Source of the DNA: Acidimicrobiaceae bacterium
GTDB lineage: Bacteria; Actinomycetota; Acidimicrobiia; Acidimicrobiales; Palsa-688
NCBI GenBank assembly: GCA_030838025.1
Contig: JAUTXM010000153.1
Coordinates: 1 to 13,692 of the forward strand
Direction: 5' to 3'
DNA: 13,692 nucleotides
A program made the translations under genes and the position numbers. The notes under the pieces were generated by a model that searched no databases, had not been told where the DNA came from, and saw nothing but the letters and a program-made list of their open reading frames with translations. Shown piece after piece: positions 7,228 to 13,432 of the stretch (positions are counted from its first letter, which is position 1; each line of letters begins with the position of its first letter).

Positions 7228-7692
7228 CACGGGGAACTGGGCCTGGCCGATGTGGCCGGCTCGTCAAAGGGCACCCCGATCGACCTGGCGTGGCTGCTGG
7301 GCGACGGAGCGGCCGAGGGGCCCAACGCCGAGGACGCGGCGGATAAGGAGGCGAGGGAGGACACGGAGGCGCAGCGCCAACACGCTTTACCCGTGCGCCC
7401 CGCGGCACGAGGCGGGGCGGCTGGCGCCGGTGCTGGGCGGCCGCTCGGCGACCTGATGGAGCAGAGCTACGAACGGGTCGGCAAGTCGAACGAGCCGATC
7501 GGCCCGGTGCTGGTCGTGGTCGACGAGGCCGGCAACTGGCCGCTGTCGAACCTGCCGGGGCTGGCCTCGACCTGCGCAGGGATCGGCATTCAACTGATCC
7601 TGGTCTACCAGTCCAAAGCCCAGATCGACGCCGGGTATGGGCGCATGGCCGACGCAACACCATCATCTCCAATTGTCTGACCAATGTTTTCC
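7228..7692 (+). pseudogene. TraG/VirD4-type conjugative coupling protein remnant
   Basis: A fragment of the C-terminal half of a type IV secretion coupling ATPase, readable only by changing frame. First comes LADVAGSSKGTPIDLAWLLG. Then in the next frame (7376-7441) comes NTLYPCAPRHEAGRLAPVLGG. Back in the first frame are PLGDLMEQSYERVGKSNEP and the Walker B-containing VLVVVDEAGNWPLSNLPGLA, then GIGIQLILVYQSKAQIDAGY. In the third frame (from 7653) comes NTIISNCLTNVF. Each piece matches consecutive parts of actinobacterial TraG/VirD4 proteins, in order. The Walker A region, membrane part and C-terminus are missing. It is a dead relic of an integrative conjugative element or plasmid. Confidence 0.85.
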
Positions 7693-8063
7693 GGTCTCGA
7701 CCAGAACACAGAGCCACGTTCGCGCGTCTTTAAGCCGGTTCGGTGACGCACTCCGCATTCTGGACCACCCGTTCTTCAAGTCAACACGACAGGTCGGTGG
7801 CGTTCGCGACGACCGACAGATCGTGTCACCGCGTGGCCAAGGCGTTCTGCTCGCCCGCGACCAGCGGTCCTCGAAGCGATACCCGATGGTCGGGACCGGT
7901 CTCGGCGCTGCAAGAGCCGCCTGGGAGCCGCCATGATCTCGTCTGACTAGTTCTTCGCCGGCAAGGGTCGTACGACCAATGTCCGATGTCCGATGGCACC
8001 TGTGGTGCACCATCCTGGCCTCGAAGCGTCCCTTCCGGGAGCGCTAATGGGGAGGTACGACTC
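7693..8063 (+). other. intergenic, possibly the tail of the coupling-protein remnant
   Basis: No intact gene. A plus-strand frame continues past the TraG/VirD4 relic with SLSRFGDALRILDHPFF and ends near 7936. It may be further decayed coding sequence but shows no motif. The promoter of the secreted-protein gene at 8064 must lie here; I could not pick out convincing hexamers. Confidence 0.4.
8049..8055 (+). promoter_or_regulatory. ribosome binding site that fixes the start at 8064
   Basis: GGGGAGG lies eight bases before the ATG at 8064. The frame is open 26 codons further up, but only this ATG has a ribosome binding site and leads straight into a signal peptide. Confidence 0.8.
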
Positions 8064-8648
8064 ATGCAGGTGCGCCTGTGGCGATTCGTCGGTGCCGTCG
8101 TCTTGTTCACGTCGGTTGGCCTTTCGGCCGCCGGGGCCAGCGGAGGCACACCGCCACCGCCTCTTCAGCCGGGACCGTGCGCAACCATCGTGCCCCAGAA
8201 CCCCGACCCCATGACCAAGCAGTTCCTGACGCTGAACCTGAAGGCCCAGATCACGAGCTGTTCGCAGGTCACCCAGTCAAACCTCGTGGTCGCCTTCAGG
8301 GGTGGGGATTTATTCAATGGGGTCACCGACGCTTATGTGTTCACCTGCAACGCACCGGAGAGCCTGACCTCGACCCAACCCCTTAGCTATACGCTTTCGC
8401 CCGGCGCAAGCATCGGCGTGGGCTGCAGTCTGCAGACCTCGGTCAACGACACTGGAAGCTCGTCCTATACGGCCAGCGGCACGGGAACGGCGACGCTCTA
8501 CGCTGATTGCCAAACCTCGGCTAGGTTCCTCCAGTCGGCCACCGACCAGTCCTTGCCATGCGCCACGGTATTGGGGACTGGCACCTACGCTTGGTCGGTG
8601 AATGTGCCAATCCCGCCGCCAGGGCCAGGCGTGAGGCCGCCGCACTAA
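8064..8648 (+). CDS. secreted six-cysteine protein of unknown function
   Basis: A 194-residue protein not recognised as a known family. It starts with a textbook signal peptide (MQVRLWRFVGAVVLFTSVGL then SAAGASGG). A Pro-rich spacer (TPPPPLQPGP) follows, then a Ser/Thr/Gly-rich body rich in beta-strand-like alternation (LNLKAQITSCSQ, NLVVAFRGGD, TASGTGTATLYADCQ) and a Pro-rich end (PIPPPGPGVRPPH). The mature part has exactly six Cys, spaced through the chain, suggesting three disulfides in an extracellular beta domain. Low Lys and low charge fit a secreted protein. It is monocistronic: the terminator follows 25 nt after the stop and no gene precedes it. It lies between mobile-element relics yet is intact. 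Confidence 0.8.
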   Translation: MQVRLWRFVGAVVLFTSVGLSAAGASGGTPPPPLQPGPCATIVPQNPDPMTKQFLTLNLKAQITSCSQVTQSNLVVAFRGGDLFNGVTDAYVFTCNAPESLTSTQPLSYTLSPGASIGVGCSLQTSVNDTGSSSYTASGTGTATLYADCQTSARFLQSATDQSLPCATVLGTGTYAWSVNVPIPPPGPGVRPPH

Positions 8649-8673
8649 CTCTCAACTAACCGTCGGCGCTGAT

Positions 8674-8714
8674 ATACGAAACGACCGGCCCAGGGGGGCC
8701 CGGTCGTTTCGTAT
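8674..8714 (+). terminator. strong hairpin terminator after the secreted-protein gene
   Basis: A perfect 15-bp stem (ATACGAAACGACCGG with its reverse complement at 8700-8714) encloses an 11-nt loop of C and G runs. It begins 25 nt past the stop codon. There is no long T-run after it, as is common for actinobacterial terminators; the symmetry would let it work from both sides. Confidence 0.75.
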
Positions 8715-8825
8715 CCTGGCAGGGACCGGAAAGGATTCACGGCGCCCAATCCAGTTCGCCCTGATGGCGGAATAGTCAGCACATTTCGGCGTGGCGGAAC
8801 CTGTCAAGGCTTTTGAGACAAATGG

Positions 8826-9056
8826 TCAGGATTTGTCCTGTGCGTCGTTCTCGATGGTGGGATTGTTGATCCATGCTGCGATGGGCACCTTCGGTGGGCT
8901 GGGACGCCGGTTGCCGAATCGGCATGGGTTGGCGGCATAGGCATGTCGAGGGTTTCGGCTCGGCTGGCTTGGATCAACTCTGCAGTGCCCTTAGTGGACC
9001 GACGCCGGGGTGTGCAGCGCGATACCGGAGTGACGGTGGTGATGGTTGTAGTTAGG
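8826..9056 (-). pseudogene. IS3-family transposase C-terminal remnant (first)
   Basis: Read on the minus strand in three successive frames. NYNHHHRHSGIALHTPASVH is followed by a TAA (8993-8991), where family members have Tyr. After a one-base shift come GTAELIQASRAETLDM and then, after another shift, AYAANPCRFGNRRPSPPKVP and IAAWINNPTIE to the stop at 8826. This is the end of the integrase catalytic domain and C-terminal tail of IS3-group transposases. Two frameshifts and a nonsense codon make it dead, and everything upstream, including the first two acidic catalytic residues, is absent. Confidence 0.85.
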
Positions 9057-9068
9057 TGGGTGATCCTG

Positions 9069-9348
9069 TCAAGGGACAAATAGATCGTCGATTTGGACGG
9101 TGAGCCGGCCGTCCGGCGCGGTGGTGGCGGTGAGCCAGAGCCCGAGGTCGCTTCGGCCTTCTTCTATTGACGGCATTGGCTGGCGGATGGACCATGTTCC
9201 CGGTGTGGCAGTACGGCCACGACGTCGGGTGATCGAAGGCGACAGTGGGCACACCACGACCCGAGCGAGCCACGTAGTGCGCCGGTTGCACATCGGCATG
9301 ACAGACGGCGATCCTCCGCTCGAGAGGGCCAGAATGGTGCGACGGCAC
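9069..9348 (-). pseudogene. frameshifted fragment of an unrecognised protein
   Basis: On the minus strand one frame reads AHYVARSGRGVPTVAFDHP and HTGNMVHPPANA. Near 9170 the protein-like reading moves to another frame as SIEEGRSDLGLWLTATTAPD then GRLTVQIDDLFVP with a stop at 9069. The two parts join at a plausible point, which suggests a single decayed gene. No family is recognised. It abuts the first IS3 remnant, whose readable part ends at about 9056. Confidence 0.4.
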
Positions 9349-9825
9349 CGTCAGAAACGCGGGTCACTCCCAAACGCGGAGTCAACGAAGAATATATATG
9401 TCCCAATACGGCACGAGACGCGGCTTTAGTCACTTATCAACTTGTTGACTGCAGGGTAAAAGTAGTGCCACCATGGGCGACGTCTCCTGCCGCTCCCTGG
9501 GCGGCGGGACCCCATCGCACAACTCCGGCTGTTCGATTGAATCGAAAATATGCAACCGAAGATTTCGCCAAGAGGAGTCTGCCTGTCGCGCCGAACTCGG
9601 CGCCGACCACCAGGGGATCGCTCGATCACCGGGGCGACGGTACGCCCAGCGGCTTAGATCGAAGGCGAACAAACTGCGCAACCCGGCGAGGAACCGCGGG
9701 ACCGGCGCTTCATTTCGCCCTCTTCTGAGACGCTAGTTCGCACAGAACTCGGCGTCAGGGCCAGCAAGCCAGCGACGGATGCCTAGAGAATAGAAGGGTT
9801 CCTCCCGTCGACTGATTGTTCGGTC
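9349..9825. other. no gene seen; locally A+T-richer stretch
   Basis: Several frames are open but all have shadow-like composition (Arg/Ser/Pro rich, no motif, no ribosome binding site). The part near 9385-9470 is visibly richer in A+T than its surroundings and includes GAATATATATG and a small TCAAC/GTTGA palindrome. That could mark an insertion edge, but no terminal repeats were identified. Confidence 0.35.
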
Positions 9826-9838
9826 TCGGGAGAGGGAT

Positions 9839-9964
9839 CAGTGAACGTGGGCCGCCCTCGGGCGGTCCACTGTCGTCTCGGGCTGAAGTAGTCCGAAAAG
9901 TTGACCAGGCCGACTATTTGGCTTGGCCATCCCTGAGCCGCCGGCATCCCGCCGGCGGCTCTTT
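9839..9964 (+). promoter_or_regulatory. three-hairpin leader, attenuator candidate
   Basis: Three stems lie in a row before the small gene at 9984. The first is GTGGGCCGCC-CTCG-GGCGGTCCAC (9847-9870, one G-U pair). The second is CCAGGCC...GGCTTGG (9905-9926). The third is GAGCCGCCGGC-ATCCC-GCCGGCGGCTC followed by TTTC (9935-9964), which has the form of an intrinsic terminator. CAGTG at 9839 can pair with CACTG at 9868 in competition with the first stem. A terminator-like stem only 8 nt ahead of the ribosome binding site suggests attenuation or a ligand- or protein-sensing leader, or the end of a separate small RNA. I did not recognise a known class. Confidence 0.5.
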
Positions 9965-9972
9965 CGCGTCCC

Positions 9973-9979
9973 AAGGAGG
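9973..9979 (+). promoter_or_regulatory. ribosome binding site that fixes the start at 9984
   Basis: AAGGAGG lies four bases before the ATG. The frame is open further up to 9816, but that part coincides with the hairpins and is not protein-like, so the short form is chosen. Confidence 0.8.
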
Positions 9980-9983
9980 GCAC

Positions 9984-10298
9984 ATGCACACCGTCAACCG
10001 AGCCGACTTCGTCCCGGGAGCCATCGTCCACATATCACAGTTCCCGTTCGAAGAGCGACCTGAAAGCAAGAGCCGGTTCGGCCTCATCATTCGAAGAAAA
10101 GGCCCCGACGTCACCGTTCGAGGGATCTATACCCACCCCCGTCCCGGATACGCGCCGATACCTTCGAACAGGGGCACTCGGCTCGACCATGACTCGTATC
10201 TCGGGAACCGGCTTGTCAATATCCGGGTCCATAAGATCAGTCACGCTTGCGGCGAGGCCGCCTTCGACTACGACCCCTTCGGCGACTTCGCCGCTTGA
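9984..10298 (+). CDS. small PemK/MazF-like protein
   Basis: A 104-residue soluble protein. The N-terminal part, RADFVPGAIVHISQFPFEER then SKSRFGLIIRRKGPDVTVRG, has the pattern of PemK/MazF-type SH3-like barrels: an early 'PG-IV' turn, a 'FPFEER' strand, and a basic 'K-R-G-LII' strand where family members have 'KRRPALVL'. The rest (HDSYLGNRLVNIRVHKISHA) is compatible with the closing strands. In that family the barrel is usually an mRNA-cleaving toxin encoded with an antitoxin, but no antitoxin gene is visible on either side. The match is weak and by eye, so it could be a non-toxic relative or an unrelated barrel. It has a perfect ribosome binding site and a structured leader, and lies among mobile-element debris. 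Confidence 0.6.
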   Translation: MHTVNRADFVPGAIVHISQFPFEERPESKSRFGLIIRRKGPDVTVRGIYTHPRPGYAPIPSNRGTRLDHDSYLGNRLVNIRVHKISHACGEAAFDYDPFGDFAA

Positions 10299-10940
10299 CC
10301 TCCTAGGCCGAGGCCGACCCGGGATGCAGAGCTCTGTTCGGAGGTGGTTCACTGACCGGCGTCGATCCTCCCGCCGGTCTCGACGGTTCGAGAACACGAC
10401 CGGCTCGAAGGTCACTAAAAACTCCTGACTGTCCCCGACAGAATCCCGCTGCCGTTTGTGGGATGACCCGACCCGCCGTGCGACCCACCCTGACGGCCGG
10501 CTCAACCCCCTTTGCCAAACCGTCAGGCTCGTGTGGGTGGCAAGCTTCGCCTGGTGGAGGGCGCTGTGAGTCCGGCGCCATGGTCCGCACACGAAGAGTG
10601 TTCTCACGTCGACTGGTCAAGGGGCCGACGATTGCCAGCGCCGGAACGGTTCAATGGTCGGGGCCCGAAGGAGAGGTCGCGACGTCGCTGCCGGGTGACC
10701 ACCCTCGTCAAGGCCATGAGATGTCTGACGGTGATCGCAGCGGGAGTGAAAGGCCACGGTCACGTTCCTAAGTGCCTTGAATGTGGAAGCGGTGCGGCCC
10801 GGCAAACCACAGCCCCGATACCCGGGACCGCCGGTAGGTGCCGAGGCATCCAACGGTTCGTACTACGACGTCGACGTGCCAGAAGCGCCGAGGGATCTTG
10901 TGGAATTGGCGCGCTTTGACGGACAGGGTGGTTGAGTGGA
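10299..10940. other. 640 bases without a recognisable gene
   Basis: No frame on either strand shows a domain, a ribosome binding site or protein-like composition. The right end (about 10880-10940) continues directly from the stop of the second IS3 transposase remnant and probably includes the non-coding end of that element. A terminal inverted repeat could not be assigned because its partner is missing. Confidence 0.4.
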
Positions 10941-11178
10941 TTATGCCGCTTGACTGTTGGCGCGTTGGTGGATGAGGGCTTCGTAGCGGGCGGGGCTGAG
11001 GTAGCCGAGGGAGCTGTGCAGCCCGCGGGTGTTGTACTACTCGAAGAACCGGGCGCAGAAGCTGCGGGCGTCGGCGATAGAGCCGAACCAGCCTGGGAAC
11101 GCCCGGACAGTATTTGAGGGTTTTATTGACCGCCTCGCTGTAAGGATTGTCATTCGACACGTGAGGACGGCTGAGAGT
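10941..11178 (-). pseudogene. IS3-family transposase C-terminal remnant (second)
   Basis: On the minus strand SRPHVSNDNPYSEAVNKTLK, the signature around the last catalytic residues of IS3-group integrase domains, is followed after Y-C-P-G by a frameshift near 11100. Then come FPGWFGSIADARSFCARFFE, an in-frame TAG (11037-11039) where Trp is expected, YNTRGLHSSLGYLSPARYEA and LIHQRANSQAA with a TAA at 10941. One frameshift and one nonsense codon make it dead. Its C-terminal tail differs from that of the first remnant, so the two come from different elements. Sequence upstream of SRPHVS is not recognisable. Confidence 0.88.
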
Positions 11179-11314
11179 CAACGTCGAAGGCGTTCTTTGG
11201 TTGCGGGACCTGAGCACGAGGAGGCGGTCGCCGGATCGAGGTGACAGTTGTCCGTTTCCCCTGGACAGTGTCCAGAACCTCTTGACGCCCGAAAACTGAC
11301 GCGCGTTGAACGGT

Positions 11315-11320
11315 TACACT
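11315..11320 (+). promoter_or_regulatory. -10 element of a leaderless promoter
   Basis: TACACT is followed by six bases (CCGCCC) and then the GTG at 11327, the geometry in which transcription starts at the first base of the start codon. No ribosome binding site precedes this GTG or the TTG at 11306, which agrees with a leaderless transcript. No convincing -35 hexamer was found at 16-18 nt. Confidence 0.45.
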
Positions 11321-11326
11321 CCGCCC

Positions 11327-11875
11327 GTGTACCTTCCGCCGAGGGAGAAAGTTACGAGACCCCGCAGGCGTCGTGTTCGGCGGATAATCGCAATCGTGAT
11401 TGTCGTTCTGGCGGTCGCGATCGTCCTGATGTTCCTCGTCGTCGCCGGGCCTCATCCTCGAAGCTATGGAATACCGAGTTCCGCTGACGTGCCGACCCTG
11501 AAACCAGGCGACCATATCCTGGTGCGGTCAGGGCACGGGAACATTGGACGTGGGGGCTTTGTCGTATTCCACTTCTCGGGCCAGAAATTCACCCGGATAA
11601 TGCGAGTGGTCGCCATCGGTGGCGACCGGGTGAGTGAGGGCTCCGCGGGTAATCTCGAACTGAATGGGCTGCCCGACAAGGAGCCGTATCTGCCCGCCGA
11701 AGCGGACACCGAGAACGTGCCCATCCTGACGGTCCCGGTTGGCTTCGTTTTCGTGATGGGCGACAATAGGGGCAATTCAGAGGATTCACGGTTCCTCGGG
11801 CCAGTGTCTCTGCGGGACGTCGTCGGGCGGGCGGTCATCCGGTGGTGGCCCCTGACTCGCCTCGGGGGCCTCTGA
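11327..11875 (+). CDS. signal peptidase I homologue lacking both catalytic residues
   Basis: A 182-residue S26-type protein: a basic N-terminus (RPRRRRVRR), one membrane segment (about 20-40) and an extracytoplasmic beta domain. Family boxes are easy to follow: IPSSADVPTLKPGD (49-62) for the Ser box, RIMRVVAIGGDRV (90-102) for the Lys box, and GDNRGNSEDSRFLGPV (145-160) for the C-terminal box. The usual Ser box is PSGSMxPTL; here the Ser-Met pair is Ala53-Asp54. The usual Lys box is IKRV; here Lys is Met92. So both members of the Ser/Lys dyad are gone while the scaffold is kept. An inactive chaperone-like role has a precedent in streptococcal SipA of pilus loci, but no pilin or sortase gene is seen here. 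The start is taken as the leaderless GTG; a TTG seven codons earlier (11306) is the alternative. Confidence 0.9.
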   Translation: MYLPPREKVTRPRRRRVRRIIAIVIVVLAVAIVLMFLVVAGPHPRSYGIPSSADVPTLKPGDHILVRSGHGNIGRGGFVVFHFSGQKFTRIMRVVAIGGDRVSEGSAGNLELNGLPDKEPYLPAEADTENVPILTVPVGFVFVMGDNRGNSEDSRFLGPVSLRDVVGRAVIRWWPLTRLGGL

Positions 11876-12794
11876 AGGGCAGGCGCCGAAATGATGTTCC
11901 TTCATGCATCGGAAGTCCTAGATCGCCATCGATCTGGACGGGAAGTCGGACGTCGATCTTGGCGGATTCGACGCGTCTCTCCACTGGATCTCAATGTTCG
12001 GGGAACCCAACCATCCTGTAGCACCCCGGCCCGGGCGGCTGCCTCCGTCCCAACTTTCGGGACAGACCCGCGCGACATGGGCAATAGTGATGGAGTGGCT
12101 CACCGCTAATCGACGGAGACAGTGTCCTCCCCAGCAGCCGACACCACACGATCTTGCCATCCTCCGGCATTTGTTCACGGACCCAAGGGGTGTACGCCGA
12201 GACACCTGAGGCAAGGGCCAGTTGAGTGGCGGACCCGATGACGGAGCCGGCTCGGGACGGCCTTCGATGTCGTCTCGACGAGGAACGAAGCGATTGCCGG
12301 CGTCTACATCACCCATGGGGCCGGCGGTGGTGGCGCGGCAGAACTGCGATCGCTTACGGCCTGCCCTGGGCGCGAGGCGAGTGTGCGGATGCGGCTGGCG
12401 AACCTGCGAGCCGTCGTCGAGCTCGTTGGGCCGGGCAATGTCGCGAAGCAGAGCCGCGACGTCGCCAAGGCCAAAGGGCTTGTCTGGCCGCGGCCGGAAT
12501 GCTGAGCTCGGATGCCGGCCTGTGACAACAATTGGTTAGCCGCGATTCGCCCGTCCGTTGCGAGGGTTCCGGGGTCTGCCCATTCTCCGCGGAGCCATGG
12601 GCTTCCTCTCGGGCGGGAGTACTGCGCCCCCTGCATACGGCGGAAGGGGCGCAATCTCGCGGCTGAAGCAGGCTCAGGGGTACGGGCGCTTTCTGGGGTT
12701 GGCGATGCGAAGCTGGGGTCCGGTAGCGGCGTCGGTTCTGCCAGAACGTGGCGCCCCGACGCCGACTCGCCGGTGCCACGCCGACCGAGTTTGC
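11876..12794. other. about 0.9 kb without a recognisable gene
   Basis: This stretch lies between the signal-peptidase-like gene and the end of the leftward methyltransferase gene. Frames here are mostly Pro/Arg/Ser-rich shadows. Two stretches look slightly more protein-like: a plus-strand end reading HDLAILRHLFTDPRGVRRDT with a stop near 12209, and the start-less frame at 12242-12505. Nothing identifies a family, and no RNA gene or terminal repeat was seen. Confidence 0.4.
12242..12505 (+). pseudogene. possible decayed gene end without a start codon
   Basis: The frame opens after a TGA (12239-12241) and runs to TGA at 12503-12505. It reads FDVVSTRNEAIAGVYITHGA, then ELRSLTACPGREASVRMRLA and NLRAVVELVGPGNVAKQSRD, ending VAKAKGLVWPRPEC. 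The composition is more natural than that of the other frames, but the only internal starts lie far downstream and no family is recognised. It may be the 3' end of a broken gene or chance. Confidence 0.22.
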
Positions 12795-13343
12795 TTAGAA
12801 GATGTATGGCACGAGCATCTTGGTCGAGCGCTTGTACACGGGGTAGGTGTCTGGGAACTGCTCGGCCAAGTAGCGCTCCTCGATGGTCGCGCTGTAGAGA
12901 AAGTAGAACCCGGCCAGGGCCACGGCGATCAGCCACTGCCAGCTCAGCGCCACCGCGGTGCCGACGCCGGCGACCAGGATGCCCGAGTAGATCGGGTGGC
13001 GGACCAGGTGGTAGGGGCCGCCGGTCACCAGTTCCGGCTCGTCTTTCTGCGTCATCGGGGCACCCCAGTTGCGCCCGATCTCCACGCGAGCCCAGACCGC
13101 GAACGCCAACCCGAGAGTAAAGAGGACGAGCCCGAGGCCAGCGCGCCACGGATCCGTGTTGAGGCCGTTGCCCCGAAAGGCTCCAAAGCGGACCAAGAGG
13201 ATCACGATGACGGCGATCACCGCTCTGATGCGCAGCTGGCGTGACCACGGAACACGGCCCCTCTTTATAAAAAAGGCTGCCACGAGCCAGTACAGCCAAA
13301 ACGCCCCCCAGACCACCGCGAAGACGAGTTCGACCGCACGCAT
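12795..13343 (-). CDS. ICMT/NnrU-like membrane methyltransferase family protein
   Basis: A 182-residue integral membrane protein with about four or five hydrophobic segments (about 4-26, 40-54, 68-84, 120-150). The signature of the isoprenylcysteine carboxyl methyltransferase/PEMT superfamily is clear: GPYHLVRHPIYSG at 109-121, the motif that shapes the S-adenosylmethionine site, then EERYLAEQFPDTYPVYKRST (155-174) near the C-terminus. Bacterial members methylate or modify small lipophilic substrates, mostly unidentified, and true prenylcysteine substrates are not expected here. The ATG at 13343 gives a standard length; the ribosome binding site is weak. A larger overlapping frame on the same strand is a shadow. 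It lies 88 nt downstream of the PIN-domain gene in the same direction but is separated from it by an inverted repeat. Confidence 0.9.
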   Translation of the reverse strand: MRAVELVFAVVWGAFWLYWLVAAFFIKRGRVPWSRQLRIRAVIAVIVILLVRFGAFRGNGLNTDPWRAGLGLVLFTLGLAFAVWARVEIGRNWGAPMTQKDEPELVTGGPYHLVRHPIYSGILVAGVGTAVALSWQWLIAVALAGFYFLYSATIEERYLAEQFPDTYPVYKRSTKMLVPYIF

Positions 13344-13395
13344 CGTGACTCACACTGCATCACCCGTACGACGTCCGCCACCCGGCGTTCAGGGC

Positions 13396-13432
13396 ACCCC
13401 GCAACTCGCGCGTTGCTCCGGTCTTGCGGGGT
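13396..13432 (-). terminator. inverted repeat at the end of the PIN gene
   Basis: ACCCCGCAA (13396-13404) and TTGCGGGGT (13424-13432) are perfect reverse complements around a 19-nt spacer that contains a nested GCAAC/GTTGC pair. On the minus strand the hairpin starts at the very stop codon of the VapC-like gene and ends 52 nt before the methyltransferase start. It has no T-run, so it is a probable rather than certain terminator. Confidence 0.45.

Noticed and set aside
9473..9736. 87-residue plus-strand frame starting MGDVSCRSLGG
   Set aside because: No ribosome binding site, Arg/Ser-rich chance composition, no recognisable family.
10035..10607. 190-residue minus-strand frame
   Set aside because: Antisense to the small gene with a good ribosome binding site at 9984; no motif and unnatural composition.
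12304..13353. 349-residue minus-strand frame overlapping the methyltransferase gene
   Set aside because: Over 12795-13343 it is the out-of-frame shadow of the ICMT/NnrU-like gene; the rest is Pro/Ser/Arg-rich without motifs.
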